Assembly: GCF_050908995.1 (NCBI RefSeq)
Contig: NC_135120.1
Location: 12,599,433-12,663,432, forward strand
Length of the DNA: 64,000 bases
Origin: Andrena cerasifolii
Lineage: Eukaryota > Arthropoda > Insecta > Hymenoptera > Andrenidae
Direction of reading: 5' to 3'
Shown: positions 23,242 through 37,760 of the stretch, in pieces
Layout of the letters: every line of letters starts with the position of its first letter
Numbering within the stretch: the first letter of the stretch is position 1
The notes under the pieces: model-generated
The model's database searches: none
What the model was told of the DNA's origin: nothing
The model's input: the letters and a program-made list of their open reading frames with translations, nothing else
Made by a program: the position numbers and the translations under genes

Positions 23242-25983
23242 AGTTGGAAAGATAAAAGGATGATTATTGTCCTGGGTTCTTCCCCAGGTTAAGCAATAAC
23301 GAAACCCCAAGTTCCCAATGGTTCTCCTCTTTGCCCGAGGAAGGGAGAAGCTAGAGAACAGAGTCTCGTACGTCAGTTGCTCGATGATATTTTAATCCGC
23401 CGTTGTTAGCTGTAATTTCATTTTACCATATAAAGAGCGCGTTTCCATTAGTACTGTAATCACGGTGGGCGCTCGTTACGCGGACAGGATTCACCGCCTC
23501 CCTTCCTTTCGCTCGTTGCTTATGACGTTCTTGTTGCTCTATTCGTGCGCCGAGGAAGAAACGTGTTCTTTATTTCCCATTGGGACTGCGCCAGTCTCTT
23601 CGGCGCGCTGCGTTCTTGCTGCGCTTAAAATCCAGCGATCCTAGATCGCCTTCAACCGTGACGGGACTACGATGAATGGGACAGGACTCTTCTTCCTCGT
23701 AGCCGATGAATGAGGCAGGAATCCTCCTTTTCTGCCCCCGAGTTCTCGGGAACTTGTCGACGCTGGGACTCGTTAAGTCCGCGCGCGTCCTACGAAGTTA
23801 TATTCCAGATAGACGGCGCAAGTATATTACATTCCTCTGTGTCGTTCTGCTTTTACGCCGTCCGTCCCTCATATTTTCATTCTGGCTTCCGACGTATCCT
23901 CGGGATCTGGTATTTCCTGCGCGGCGCGCCGCGAAATAGTAAAAGTTCCTACGGAAATGTAAAGTAAACGAAGATGGATGGCCGCGATTACTGTCGTCCT
24001 GTCGCGTAACGGGATGGCAACAGGATAATTAAGGAATGGAGAGGTTGTAAATCCAAGTATCGGCGTTTTAGAGATACCGGTTTGCCTTTCTTTTTGTAGA
24101 TTAGCGGTAACGATGATGTATCGGTAACTTTGGAAATCGTAAAAGATAAGGAGTCACGTTTAGTATTTACGGGTTAGAATTGCAAGGGTTTTGAAGTTTC
24201 TAAGTGTTGTGGATAGGAGAGTTCTTCATAGATGCAGTCACTGTCACTGGCGGATTTTAGGAAAAAGGTGGCAGACGTTCTGTGGGGCCCAGGCGGCAAC
24301 TGCTCATCGGCCGTCTGTTAAAGCCGTCACTGATCATTGTACGAGTTCAGTGCTAGTGTTCAAATTGGTGAAAAGGTTTAAGTATCCATCTAGGCTCCTG
24401 TGTTTAATTCTGAAGATATTCTCGAAGGGCTGTAAGTAGATGTACACAGAGGGTGGAAAACGCTGACGCTAATAGATACTATGTTCCGTGCACTCCAGAC
24501 TACATGAATGCGTCAGAATATTCACAATGCATCTTTATTTTTGAAAAATTAGTCTACAGTCTTGTAATTCACATCATTCATAAATATAGTGCCCTGTTTG
24601 TTATAAATATTAGCTACAATTCAGATTATTCCTACCCCCAAAATACAATCACAAAATTGTTAACACAGAACTCTAAATCACACCCATAAGAAACTGCACA
24701 CCACCATTACCAATTCCCAAGCTTCAACTTCAGACCAAGCTAAATTCATTCCAGTAATAAAACCTACCTACAAACTACGGTATCTGCTTAACACTTTGAT
24801 GGCCTCTGTGATTTCACGATTTCAATCTACTATTTCCTCTGCGCTTAAGAAATCAATTTTATTTCATACTTATCCTCGACAAAAGTATACCTACCATTCA
24901 AAGATTTACATCTTAAGTGAGCGTGAGTTCTCTCCAACAAGCTGTCAAAGTACCAAAACATTACAACCCCAATAATTCCGAACAAACCCTCAAACTAGTC
25001 GAGACCTCATCCCCTCGCCGCTCAATCCAACCCCTCTCCCCCGCGAATCGCCCAACAAGAATCCATTCAACTATCTGCAAGGGGTCGACGATACCCGCGT
25101 CATTAGTCGTCAAAAACATCGGCGCCAAACGCGCCTAATCTCGCTTACGTGACCAAGCGGATGAATGAGCTTCCTCCTGGTACATATCGGGGGAGGGAGG
25201 GAGCCTCTCGAGGGTACCACTTACGACGGGGAACGAGTATGCTATCAGTGTCCTGTCCCCGCAAAAAAAGCAGGGAATAACGCGGCAGGCTGGCGCTGCC
25301 GGTTCTTCCTCGCGATCAACAATGGCGATCACGTGTGCCGCGGCGCTTCGTTTTGCGCCCGTGCGCACAGTGGTCCCGCTTCTACACGCGCAGGTGAGCC
25401 CGCGTGTGTGCGCGTCGCCGGCATAGTCGTGTCGTTCGTACCCGACAAGGCTCCATAGACGGTCCCGCGAGGGGGTTGAAGGAAGGGGTTAGAGGCACGC
25501 ATGAATGGAGGCTTCATTCATGTGCTCGCCTTTCCTCGTGCACACGCCGCCTGCCTTCTGGTTTTGTTTCTATCGAGGGGGACCGGCCATCGATGTTACA
25601 CGCGCGCGTTCCTCTCCGCGGAAACAATGCGCTCGTTTCAGACGCCGCTGCATCGGCTCTGGTGCCAACGACGACCTGGATTTATAAGTCGAGCTGTCGC
25701 GCCGACGCTTCGACTCGCGGCCCGAGGAATTGATTTGGAATCGATCGACACTACTGCTTTCAATCAGGGTGCGCTGGGTGATGGGGGGGAACTGTGCGAG
25801 TGGGTTTTGGGGAGGTTTGGATGTTGATGGGAGCTGAAGTATGTTTGAGGAAGTTGGATTTCGGTGGGGAAGATGCTTGGGGTTCTTTGAGCTGTTCTAG
25901 TTTCCAGCAGAGGTTTTTGATTGTGGAGGGTGATTTGATGGTAATCGGATGAAGGTACATGGAAGATCCTAATTCGAGTAATG
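23242..25983. other. Non-coding stretch
   Basis: No supported gene. CpG-rich at 23.5-24.0 kb and 25.1-25.75 kb. One donor-like context occurs in the latter block (ACACGCGCAG|GTGAGC, 25392/25393) after an ATG at 25322. The implied 71-base exon has no partner and is not called. Confidence 0.5.
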
Positions 25984-26459
25984 TAGGGTAAAGTAGCCGA
26001 ATATGACGACCTCTCCTAATATAAGACCCCAGCTTATCTCCGCTACAGAACTCTTTAATGTCTAAGTTTAGACTTAATAGTTTGTATATCATTAAATGAT
26101 GAAGACTTAACTTCGAAGCTACTTAATAGTTATCCTGTTATTGGGCCCACGTTATTGCGGTAGTGACGAAATAGATTTTACATTCCAATTTATAAAAAAA
26201 GAAAGGAAAAAGTAAGTTTCAGGAAAAAACATACTGGGTCTCATATTAGGGACCCATTTTTTTTATCTGCGTATTTGAATGACTTTCGTTTTTATTTTAT
26301 TAGGAAGAAACCGAATCTTTGTTATAGTAATTTTCAATAGGTTGTTAAAGAATACATATTCTACTTTTAAAACGTGTATCGAATTTGAATAGAACTGTTC
26401 TTAGTCAAGTGTTATGATTTTTTTAAGAAACAGATCTCATATTCGGCTACTTTACCCTA
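25984..26459. mobile_element. TA-flanked MITE (GGGTAAAGTAGCCG ends)
   Basis: TA at 25984-25985 is followed by GGGTAAAGTAGCCGAATATG, and the far end is its perfect reverse complement, CATATTCGGCTACTTTACCC, before TA at 26458-26459. The perfect inverted termini are at least 20 bp. The 476-bp element is AT-rich and has no transposase frame. A Tc1/mariner-type superfamily is likely from the TA target; the specific family is not known to me. Confidence 0.92.
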
Positions 26460-29400
26460 ATAAAGGGAAAGCCATTTTTAATTCGTAGAATTTATGCAGT
26501 TTCTGTATTCTTTAAATTTGAATTCTCTGAATTCCTCGGATTCTATCAGATCTTTTCACACTGATTGCGAGTTCCCACTTCCTTTTGAAACCTTAATTAC
26601 CCATTTTCATGAAACTGATGATCGCACGATCAGGTCTTATCAAACTACCCCCGATTGCTCTAGAATCCTCACGACTTCTACACCTTCTCAAGTCCTCTCA
26701 AACGAGATTTTCAAATCGTTAACTCACCAGAACCTTTGGAACGAAAAGACGAATTCTGCCTCTATTAGCGATAACTTTCTTCTTCCCGGCATAAAGTCGT
26801 AGAAGTTTCAACCGTTCAATCACCATAAATTATCACTTTCTACTCGCCGCAACGTCTATCGCGATCCTTGGGGCAGCGTGCACGCACTTTGAATCCCGAT
26901 GCATGCAAATCGGACGCTTCATCCTCGAAGCGCAATTAAGCGTGAATCGAGGGCGTTACAAATAAACCGTTCACCGTGAGAAACAAAACCATTGTTGAAT
27001 AAATTCCGCGGCTTGATTATCATCGAGATCACGGACTGTCCGTGCATAGCAATTTTCTTGTATCCCTTTTCTTTCTCCACCTCGGTTTTTCCAGCGACGA
27101 ATGGAGATTGTTTCTTCATCGGTGCGCTCTGCCGTTCGTCGTCCTTCTGGATGGCGTTGCACGCATCGGTGAGCCCGTATAATTGAAATTCAGTCACGAG
27201 ATTCGTGGATCGATCGTGTCGTGACCTCTGTCACGGATCACTGTCGGTTCCAGTGGCTTCTCCGTGGAAACGGCGGCGTGACAAGCCGAACTCCTCGGCA
27301 GCGACAATCGAGAGACGGGAACCTGTAAATCACGGCTCGATCGTGCGGTTAGATGAAATCATTGTGCCCGCGACGGCGTAGATAAACGTGTACAGGCAGA
27401 CTCAAAGCTGCTGGAAGAATTCTAACTGGGCAGTGGAACTCTTACAGAGGAAGATGAAGACTTGTAATTATCAGTTTTTTGAGGTATTAGGTCGTTTCAT
27501 AAAAAAATCTTTTAAACGTTCTCGGTACAATGTGTATTCATTTTTATATCTACGGCTTCGGATACTTTTAACACGAATGTAGGGGCGTATGATAACTTCA
27601 GAAAATGCTTTTAACTTCCCTTCGCAACCTTTTAGAAACTTTAAACAGTTATGTGTCAGAAGTCACATAGCCTAGGCCTAGAAGTAACAATCGTTGACTA
27701 GGGTAAAACCACTTAAGGGTAGAGTCATCCCCTAAAAAGTATTCCGCTATTGCATCCCTCTGAACAAAACGTTTGAGTGCTTTCATACATCCTTAACGCT
27801 ATAATAATTGATAATCAAATGGCAACAATTTTACTCTATCAAAATAGAAGCTACTACACCCATCTGTACACATTCTTTCTCAGTATCCTACACCGCAAAC
27901 ATTCTAACCCCCATTTTTCCTTACCAAACACTCTCATACACCATTCACTCGAAACTCTGCACAGAAATCGTCCACGTGCCCTCGAAATCTGCCAAGCAAT
28001 CCTCATCAGCCACTACACAAGGATCAGCCTGTACGCGCGTACATGTCCGTAGGGGGAATAAATAAATGCCCGGCTGGATCGTTTTATATCGAGCTGCTAT
28101 CTCGACCTTTCTTCCCCGACGGAGAGGCTGTAGAGGCTCTCGCCTTGTAAGGAGTAAGGGCTGCTTATGTACGGCCGCGTACGTGTATTCATATAAGACC
28201 GTTTCCACGTTGGGACGCAGCCGCGTCTATCTTTCGCCCGGCTACGAGCGAAACTTAAGTACTCGCGCGTTGTGATGAATGGACCGTAGGACAGACGGGG
28301 CACGTGGGTGGAATTACAGACGATTCGCCTGTCTGGTCTCGCGACGCTTTATCGGAAACGCGGGGACGATCTATGCTTCACGATCGTTCCGCGATAGAAT
28401 CGTTTCGATGGCAACATCCGCGGGCCCCTGAAGTCTGAATCAACGGGAAAGTTACATAACGACAGATACGCTTTCCTAGCTACAGTGGCTATGGTTATAG
28501 TTACGGTGGTAGTTTCTTCATTACAGATGGAACACTAGTGGAGATATTTATTGCGAAATATTTCGCGGTTCCACGATTGATAAAAGGGTGAATATATTCC
28601 AAGGTACCCTTTAAAAATGAATCTTTCACGCTACGTTCTACGAATTCGATCTAATGTTAAAACTTGCTTTTAGACACTGTACTGTAAATATTTGCGGTTG
28701 CTATTCCTATCATTTCTTAGCTCAAAGATTCCAAGTACATACACTATGAAGAGAGAAGAAAGAAGTAACGTTGACTCTTAGCACGTGAAATGTTATGTAC
28801 GAGTGAAATAGCGGTCGAATAGCTGGAATAGTATCGCGTGGCATTAAGGAGCCGAGAAGATATGCGATCTGTAGTGCGTGTTACTAGCTTCAATTTAAAG
28901 CAAGAGAAAGTTACGGATCACCGCGAATTAAACGGGTCAAATTGTCGCGGATCGCCATTCCCTTTAACGATCCAATAAAATTCCAGCCTCTATGCGCTTG
29001 ATTATCCCGTTTCCCTGCGATTACGAACGCTCAGGTGCATCCTGCACCAGGTAGAAGGCTCTGTTTACGATTCCAGTTCCAAGAAACTGCAATCTCTTGC
29101 TTCTAAATTCCTTTGTCTGTCTAAATGGATCTCCATAACATTCCAGGTCACCCATTCCATTCGTAATTTTCAGCAGCTGTATTCCACTGCATTTCCACTG
29201 TATTCATTTAAATAATCGTCACTCTAATTTCTCAGCAAATATATTCAGCTGATTCTGCACCACGAAGACCACAAAATTTTGCGCCAGAAATGATCCAAAA
29301 GTATCGGAACATGAAGGTGAAAGTCCAACTCGAAATAACTACTCCGCTTGGTTTTACCATCCCTCGTCGAAGTAGATCCCCTAATCTACACTTGAACTGG

Positions 29401-32400
29401 ACACATTTCCTTCATCTTTGCAAGCACTCTGCCCCTGAAACCGGCAACCCGCGTCCAGACTATCTAAATTCATCCCGCAGCTTCCACCCAGACGACTAGA
29501 CTCAATTTCCGAAGATCAGAGCGTTCCAGACGCGAACTCTAGCAAATAACAAACTTCTTTGCGACGTACACGCGTTGAATCGCCGTTGAAGAAGCGCAGG
29601 AATGTTTACGAGGCTCGGCTGGCGTCGGTGTTCTCTTCTAGGAATGTGCTGAGCACCTCGTCGCCGGCTTCTCGTGGAAGATCTTATTTGTAGAGCCAGC
29701 TATTATCCGCGAAAAACGCGGCTGAATTATGCTCGGGTTGACGATGTGCCGGCTTCTGCCGCTGGAATACGATGTTTGATGAATGAAGGCGAAGAAGAAG
29801 CAGTGAACCAGACGAACGAGGCCTGGCTGGCTGACTTCCTCTCAATGGGACGAGTCGCTCGGTCGTCTTTTTAAAGGCTGATCTCGTGTCGTTAAGCCTC
29901 CTATATAATTCGTTCAGTCGTTTTCGCCGTATATGGACGGGGAACGAATCGAGTAACTCGTATTTATTCGCTTTTTCCCCTCTTCTCCGCATCGCTGCTT
30001 TATAATAGCCATGTCCGTGTCGTGTAATTATTAATTCCTCGGTAAAAAAAAAAAGAAGAAATTTCACCTTTCCTCTTTGCGATCGTTTCTGAAGCACAAT
30101 GGCACAGCGGTGGACATTTTGCGTTCCGGGGTTTTGAAGTTGAAGGGGATTAAATTAGAAATTCGTACGAATTGAATTGATCGTTGTGTCGGGAGGCACG
30201 TCAGCACTTGCTGTCGACTTTGAGTAATTTGTACCGCTACGTTTTCGATGGATAATGATTTTTGTTGCGTCACAAATTTCTTTGGTGAATTTTGGGGCAT
30301 AGTGGAGGGGGGATATTTATGGAACTTGTGTCTTTATATTTTTTTTCATTTATTTTTTAAAGATCGAAGTTTTTGGCGATGAGGTGCTACGTGACGCCAA
30401 CACGGCTGCTCGAGATAAATAGGAATGGAAATGCACTGTAGAAACGTAATAATGTAGATCAGTAGTAATTTTCAGATGGTGTGTTATTGATAATCTAGTG
30501 AATAGTTGATCATAGTGAGCAGAAATTTTATTAGGTACACTATCGATAGAGCTCCATAAAAGGACATTCTGGTTCGTACTCTATTTCTGTTTATTTCTCG
30601 CATCAAGGCTCTCGCAGCGAAACGGCACACTATGAATCATACGGTAATTATATTCGTTAATAATACGTTACAACAATCGCTTCATGAATATTTCCTCGTT
30701 TCCTGTATCAAGGTTGTTTTCATACGAACGTTCAAGAATCATAAAGTTCGCCATATTCGTCCACCATAACTGTATTATACTCAATATTTCACTTTACCTA
30801 TTACAAACGGAGATTTGTTATTCGTGCCGCTTCTGTGCCGGTTTTATAAAATTCGTTTTTATTCGTTTGAAGCTGTTTTCGAAGAAGAAACTTTCATTTC
30901 CATTCTTGCAATCGGATTCAGTTGCGGTCAACTTACTTTTTCTTCTATTCACTGAGTTATATAAATTTATATTAAAGACTTATATAGATTTATATTAAAA
31001 ATATAAACTATTGTTGATAAATGTGTGGACGAGTATTTTGCTTCTAAATATCATTAGATACTCGCATCTACATAGGCGTTCGATTAAAATTTCATTCAAT
31101 CTATTACCTCAAAATTACACTGTGACATAAAATCGAAACCATCTTGTACCAATGTGTGCAGAATTTAAATTATTATATTAAAAAGGTAATCACATATTTC
31201 TCTTTTCATTTCTCTTTCAACTCGCACACAAATGTAAAGCAGGAAAGGGAATATAATTTATATCAAAATTCCCCTAAATTAAAGCTACCACAACACACCA
31301 GATCCTTCTTTGAAACCAGTTTCCTGGAAAACGAAAACTCACGCACACAAGTTCCCATCAACATCTTCCAAACATTTTTCAAGGAATCCGCCACGAGTCA
31401 CGAGGCATCCTGTATTAATCCCAGTCATTTCTATTTACGTAATAATCGATAACCATTTATCGACTTGCCTGTTACTCCCACGCGTAAGTCCAAGCACATA
31501 TCTCCAAGATGACACGCGGTGATTTACGGACCTGCTGGCATTGTTTAATAACGCGCCGCGTATGAAAGGCACCCGGAAGATTCCACGATGCAAGATACCG
31601 AGGGGTTCTGCCATTTGGGATCGTGGCTACGTTCCAGAGATAGGCATGGAGGCGAGGTAACGCCGTTCTTCACCCAAAACCAGAAATTCCTAGGTAAAAC
31701 CAGGTGCGCTCACCCAAGGAAGAATCTCCCTTCGTTCGGATCGATTCGAAAGATTCTTTGGCATAAATAAGCACGTACATTTCGTCGTTCATTTCTAACG
31801 AGAAATCTCAATGGCGTCGAACAAAAATTCTGTCATCAAACATTTTTGAATTCCCAAGAGAAAGAACAGTTGGCAAAACAAATTTAAAACTATTTAGGTA
31901 CCTGTTCCGGTTCCGTCTTATCACTGTTCAGTGAACATATTCTAAAAAGTTTCTTTTATTGTTAAAAAAAAAATAAATAAGAATCCATTGCTCTTATATC
32001 TGCAAAATAATTACAAAAATTAGGAAAATTTGATATATTAAGGGTGGTATATTAATAAGAATAATAATGAAATGTTACAAAGTAGGTACGTTTATAATTT
32101 ATAACTATCCACTCGAAGGCGATCTATCGCCGGCGCTCCGCCGCCGAGGACAATGCCCTGGGACAGTTTTCTAATCGCAGAGCGGTCTTACAATTAGAAG
32201 GTGATCCATCATTCGTCGGTGTCCACGGGCATCGTCGCCGAGTAGCTCAAGTGAAGCCAGAGAGGCCCGAAATACATCTGAAACAGGTGTGGTCGCTTCG
32301 TGGAAATAGAATAGGCAAGTTCGCGGATTGGCGTGAGACAACCGGGCGATTTCGTCACGCGATGGGCCACGGTTTCTACGACGAAAAAAAATATCTTTGC

Positions 32401-35400
32401 CTTACGCAATCCGTGGCTGCCTTTTCGAAATTACGCCCCGAGACAATGCTGCTCGTCCGCGCGGTCGCGATGGATCTCGAGCGACGAGGACGACGTATTG
32501 GCCGCGGGTGGGCGAACTCGTTACGACGTCTCATTAGTCAATGTTCTGGCGGTTGGGCGAGGTAAAACGAAATTCTGTTTGCCAGCGCAAGGTTACGGCG
32601 AAGTATAATGGGTGTACAGGAACGTCGAAGGGAATACGGATGCCAGGAATGAGAAATTTTTCGAGTGAGTTTCGAATGTACCCGGTGTCTCGTTTCAATT
32701 GAAACCAGTTGGTCCACAGGGGCACAGTGGCAATTCGGTGGTAAGATTTACCTAAGTGGTTACGTTAGGGGGTTGTGTACGAAGGTGGTCGTTTATTGTT
32801 AGATGAAAATATTTGTGGGGTACGTGGATCCTTAAGCGGAATAATTTAAATACAACACCTTGTAGGAGTAAAAGAGTAGGTAAATTCAAAATTTGTTTTC
32901 TCACTTGGTAATCTTTCAGTGAAATATCGAGGTGTTTTTAGGAGAGTTAGGTAACATTTTAACTTTATTTTCATACATTGTTTGTTACTTAAAGTTTTAA
33001 AATGGCGGAGTTTTACAGTACGAAAAGCGATTGGAACATGAAAAATAAAAAAATCTTACTTCAACTTAAAGAAAAATAAATGTTCTTCAATTTAGCATAC
33101 GGGTTTTATCATATTTTAATTTGTTCCATTTTTATAAACCTCCAAAGTCGGAGTGTTTCAGTGATAAAAAAAAATTATAATTTCAAATTTTATGGTGCAA
33201 AATTGGGGAGGTATATTTCGCATTGCATTATCGAGCCACGTATCCAGTGAAAGAATTCGTAAACGATTTTTATCGCAGCACACAGTACTCATACATCATT
33301 TTGGCTACGAGTTATTTCGGTGACGATGATTCAAAGGAAGTAGGTTTATCTTGTTTAAAGTTAATCAAATATATTTTATAAACCTCGACGGTATTCGACC
33401 AGAGTAATTCCCACAATGTTACGCATTATCAAGACACGTTGGCCTAAAAATTCGAAGATTCTGTTCGGAACGTGACAAGATCTGCACTGGAAAGTGTATA
33501 AGGTTCATTGTTTTGTTTAGTCACCTTGTTTTGCCTAGAAATTTGTTTCTTTATCCAAACAGTAAACAAATGTTCTCCTCCTCCTTTCCCTTTCTTTTTC
33601 TTTCACATGGAACCTCTTGTTTCTTCTTTCAACTTCACGTTGTTCTTTTATTTTGTGCTAGGAGACAACACACAATAGCTTCCATCACTGCCATCGTCAA
33701 TCACGAACACGTCTCAAATCTCTCATCAAATACACATGTCTAATTTCTAACCACCACGTGCAAAAATGACCGCCTGTCTTAAACAGTATTTCTATTAACT
33801 TAAAGCACTGTCTTAAACAGTATTTCATTCGTAACTAAAATTTGCGCGTACGGGAGGAGTACCTAATACTCTGCCATATTAAAAATCATTTAAATCTGCC
33901 CATGCTTGGAAGTACAAGGCATTGACAGTCGACTCGCAACGAACCACAGCGCATGCCTGGAGTGGGCTTCTTAAATTGTTTCTGCCTGGTTTTGATTAAT
34001 GGGATGGTGGTCCCCGTTTGTTCCCGATACCACCTCTAATTGCTGCCTTTCTTTCGACGTGGAGGGCCGGTTTGCATAGGTAAAACGTCGCCCCCCGGCT
34101 GGGAATAATGAGATACAGGCTACGAGGGCCATTTACGATCCGTCGTGATCGATGCCATTGGCACGTACGCATACTTATCTGGACCTGTCTCGAAAACGTC
34201 CAGCTCCATCATTTTTAATTAAGAGAACTCGTCCCGGCCGATCTCATTTGCTTATCAATGCCGCGATCGGCTCGTAATTACGTGGGCAGAACTAGTTTTA
34301 TATTCGACAACTACATACTGATTTCAGGGCTTTTTACCCAACTCCCCTTATGGTAATGCGTACCGATTTTTCTGCCACCGTGAAATGTCGTTCGCCTCCG
34401 ATACAATCAGAGCAGTTGCTGCGTTCCAAAAGATCGGGGAAAAATGTAGAAATATTCCAAGGCCCAATCCATCTTTGCAGTTTCGTAGAAATGTTGCTGG
34501 CTCTATCTCCGTATCTTAATAAGAGGATTCGAGTTTGATTTATAGTAGCAGAATATAGCCCCCACGAGACTTGTGCATTAATACCTAAATTAAATATTTT
34601 CTTCACTTAAATTTGAAATACGGACTTCTAACTTACAAGCTGAAAATAATACTCCAAAGGCAAATGAATTTGGATGATTAGAAATTATTTACATTAATCT
34701 CGCCATGCTTTAATGGACATCCTGCGATGTCGATCGTCGAAGCAGCAAGCGGCGAACGGTAACCGAGGAGGTACAGTAAGAATTTAAGGTTAAACAAAAC
34801 GCATAACGGGCAGAGACGCGGGAGTCGCCGGCGTGGGTGTCAGTATTTTCGTTCTAACCTAATTCAGTAGTTCTAGAGTTACACGGTGGCTTCCTAAATA
34901 TAAAATCTAGCGCGCGGTTCACGCTGTAAAACGCCCCCCGACGCCTTGCGCGCCTGTTTTTTGCGAGGAACAATGGGCGCTCGCGGAACGTTTTCCTGAT
35001 GGGTTCCATTATGAATCACATCAACGAATTCTCGATCCAATTCGTCGAGGACAGCAGATCGAGCTGGATTTTAACTTTCCCTCTCGTAACTATCGCGGGG
35101 CATATTAATTTCAAACGAAAGAAGGAAGATGCAATTATAAATTTTCTTTTCTCGATGGTAGTTCCACTTGAAGGAAAGTGCGTTAAGGACTGCTTTACGT
35201 TTGTAGCTTTCGTGTACAGTGTGGGACGTATTGGTGTGAGTTTTGGGTCACAGAATTTAGGACAGTAAGGGGTGGAATTATTGTGAATTTGGAGGTAGTG
35301 GAGATTGATATTCTGGAGTTTATGGTAATGAGAATTGGAGTGGAGAATTCTAAGGTGTCGAGGGGTAGAAGTTGTGACTTGTAGAATAAGGAATTTTAAT

Positions 35401-36877
35401 ATGACGAAAAAGACAATTTATAAAGTAGGGTGAAGGGCCCAAATTTCGCCCCCGCGCCTAATTTCGTCCACCTGCATTTCTCGATTCCTATAGTTGCATT
35501 TTCTGTGTCAGCTGGTGGTAAATGTTCAAATAACAAATTTTTAGAAAATCGATCTCAATTTCCTTTAGATTTTCGGGGACGAAATTTGGAATTCGCGCAG
35601 TTTCAATATGGTGATCACTCTAAAGTCTAGAGCATCTTTTCCGGTGCGTCAGCAAATACCATGTTTGCTTTATCACTATTAAAATGTTACAATTTACCCC
35701 GAGCTTGAATTTTTGCGTTTTATCTCAGCAAAGGAGAAACTAAACATGGAATTACTAAAATGCGTACACATTATAATAAACTAATGTGTACTGATTCGTT
35801 TGCGACAAAGAAGCAAATATTCAAACGGTTTCTAATCACACAGGTTGTGAAGATTAAAAGCTAACCCAGACCTAAACCAGACCTAACTCAAACCTACCCC
35901 AAGCCAGCAGGTCCTTGTAAATAATTCCAGTAGTTTCGAACTTCTGCAAAACAACTCCAGCTTGATCGAACTCCCCAAAATCTATGAGACATCCTACTCC
36001 CTGAATCCTTCCACCTTTGCGTATTTGTACACCTCAACTATCTGCGCTCTCGAAAAGAGAAAAATCCCCCGTCCACCGCGGCTACGTGCAACGATACCGA
36101 TTTACTCGCGCCTGGAGCATCAAGTCCAGCAAGCGAGCCCGACCTGCTCATAAATACCCAGCACAAATTACACAGAGAGGAATAAACCGGCGATGGTCCG
36201 CGCCAGCGTCCATTAAGCATCGCAGCTAACGATTCGGACAGCCATATTTTCTCGAATTAGCGGGCATGGCGATCGGAGGTGGGTTTTCGCGTGGACGTTG
36301 CGCAGCGATCGCGAGCCTCTTCGCGATGGGGGGACTCGATCGACACGAGTGGGACACGGGAAGGTGGGCATCGAGTCGTGGGGTGGGAGAATTTCCACAT
36401 CCAGGTACCTGCCAATCGCGAACGCCGGGTCTTACCTGCAGCCACAATTGCCCATGCATCCAGAGACAGATTGCCACGTCGAAATAATAGCGGCGCGTTT
36501 TGCCCCCGCCCGGCATCGGTCCGCGGCCCTTTTCCCTCGGCTCGCGGCGACCTGTCGGTGACATTTACATTTGGACATACCAGCCGGGAAAAGTTTTACA
36601 ACCGGCGTCTCTCGATCGTCCAATCAAAGTTCCAGCGGGGGCTTGTGCAAGTGAGCGCGCGGGCATTATACACGCCGGCCCCGTATTCGACGTGTCTCTT
36701 TTTGCCCGGCTTCCTTCGGGGAGATCGTTACTATCGCTGCTGCTCCGTTATGCCAAAAGATCGCTCGGGGAACGGTTTCTTTTGGTTGGTGGAAACGCGT
36801 TGCGCATTACGTGCTCGGTAAGAAGTTGGCTAGGTTTGAATAATGGGGATCTTAAATGAGGTGTTTGAGGATATTTT
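26460..36877. other. Long non-coding stretch
   Basis: About 10 kb with many short ORFs on both strands (longest about 137 codons at 29684-30097 minus, and 180 codons at 36279-36821 plus). None has motifs or splice partners, and in the CpG-rich 36.2-36.8 kb part at least four frames are open at once. Local details: a direct repeat TGTCTTAAACAGTATTTC at 33777 and 33811 (34-bp period), and an A-run at 30044-30054. I see no RNA gene. Confidence 0.5.
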
Positions 36878-37760
36878 CAGGGGGAAGGGGCGGGGGGTGG
36901 CGTGGTTCGTTGGAGGTAATTAATTGGAGTGATGGGGGAGAAGGAGTTGCAGCAGTTGCGGTTGGGAAAGAGGTACAGGTGTGGGGGGTGGTGAGAGGTG
37001 TGTGCAAGGTGGAGGAAGATGGTCGATGGGGGAGAGAATTGGTCGGGTCTGGATGGCGGTGGTGGTGGTTGATTGGGAAGTGAGTCGTTTAAATGTGGAA
37101 GGTGAAGAAAGATGGTTTATTGGGAGGTGAGTTATTTAAGGGGTTAGACCACCTTGGCCAGGTCAAGAAATATCGCATCTTTGGGAATTTATTTCTAAGT
37201 GATGAAAACACTTTTATGGATAAAAATTTGCAATGAAGATAGAGACATCTTTGAATAATATATACAATTTTTTTCAAATACAAAAAACATTCCGAAAACT
37301 TTAAACGCGTTTTTTCTCGAAACCACGTTTTCCGAAACGGTGTACGCTGTAATTTGAGTAAAACTTTATGGATTTTTATACAATTTTGCACAGATGTTCT
37401 TAAATGTATTCTCTATCGTCTGACCGTCAATTTGTTTTTGTTAAATAAATTCGGGCAGTTACACTAGAGTACCCGCTTAAATCTAGATACTGAGAAACAT
37501 CTTTGTGACTACATCACTAAATCGTGAAGTTGAATTTTGGGAAGAAAGATGGTCCATGTGAAGAGTGTAGTTCCAATCTCGATGGTAAGGGAAGATGGTT
37601 GATTGGGGACTCACTTGTCGAACCTGGAAGAGGAAAAAATACGATTAATTCGGAAATGAATCTTTCGTATTTGGAAGGTGAAGAAAGATGATTCCTTCGA
37701 ATCCAGATGCTAAAGAAAGGTGGCCAATAGAAACAGAATCCTCCTAAATTGGAAAGTCGA
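36878..37760 (+). repeat. Purine-rich degenerate minisatellite, interrupted by a TTAA element
   Basis: The + strand is strongly purine-rich from 36878 (GGGGGAAGGGGCGGGGGG) and carries diverged units built on GGAAGGTGAAGAAAGATGG followed by TTGATTGGGAAGTGAGT. Units recur near 37010, 37060, 37098, 37535, 37580 and 37672. The interval 37136-37480, lacking these units, is a TTAA-flanked insertion. The first 20 bases hold three long G-runs with quadruplex-forming potential. Confidence 0.65.
37136..37480. mobile_element. TTAA-flanked MITE, 345 bp, imperfect ends
   Basis: TTAA at 37136-37139 is followed by GGGGTTAGACCACCTTGGCC. The same 31-base end recurs at 44440-44470. On the right, TTAA at 37477-37480 is preceded by ACTAGAGTACCCGC, whose complement (GCGGGTACTCT) only loosely matches the left end. 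Internally GAAAACTTTAAACGCGTTTT then TTCTCGAAAC (from 37294) is almost identical to a block at 41691 inside the larger TTAA element, linking the two. The right boundary is less certain than the left. Confidence 0.65.

Noticed and set aside
25322..25392. Possible first coding exon (MAITCAAALR...) ending at a GTGAGC donor
   Set aside because: No partner exon with matching phase, and several other frames are open in the same CpG-rich patch.
36226..36821. Overlapping ORFs up to 180 codons
   Set aside because: At least four frames on both strands are open together, no motif is visible, and composition explains the lack of stops.
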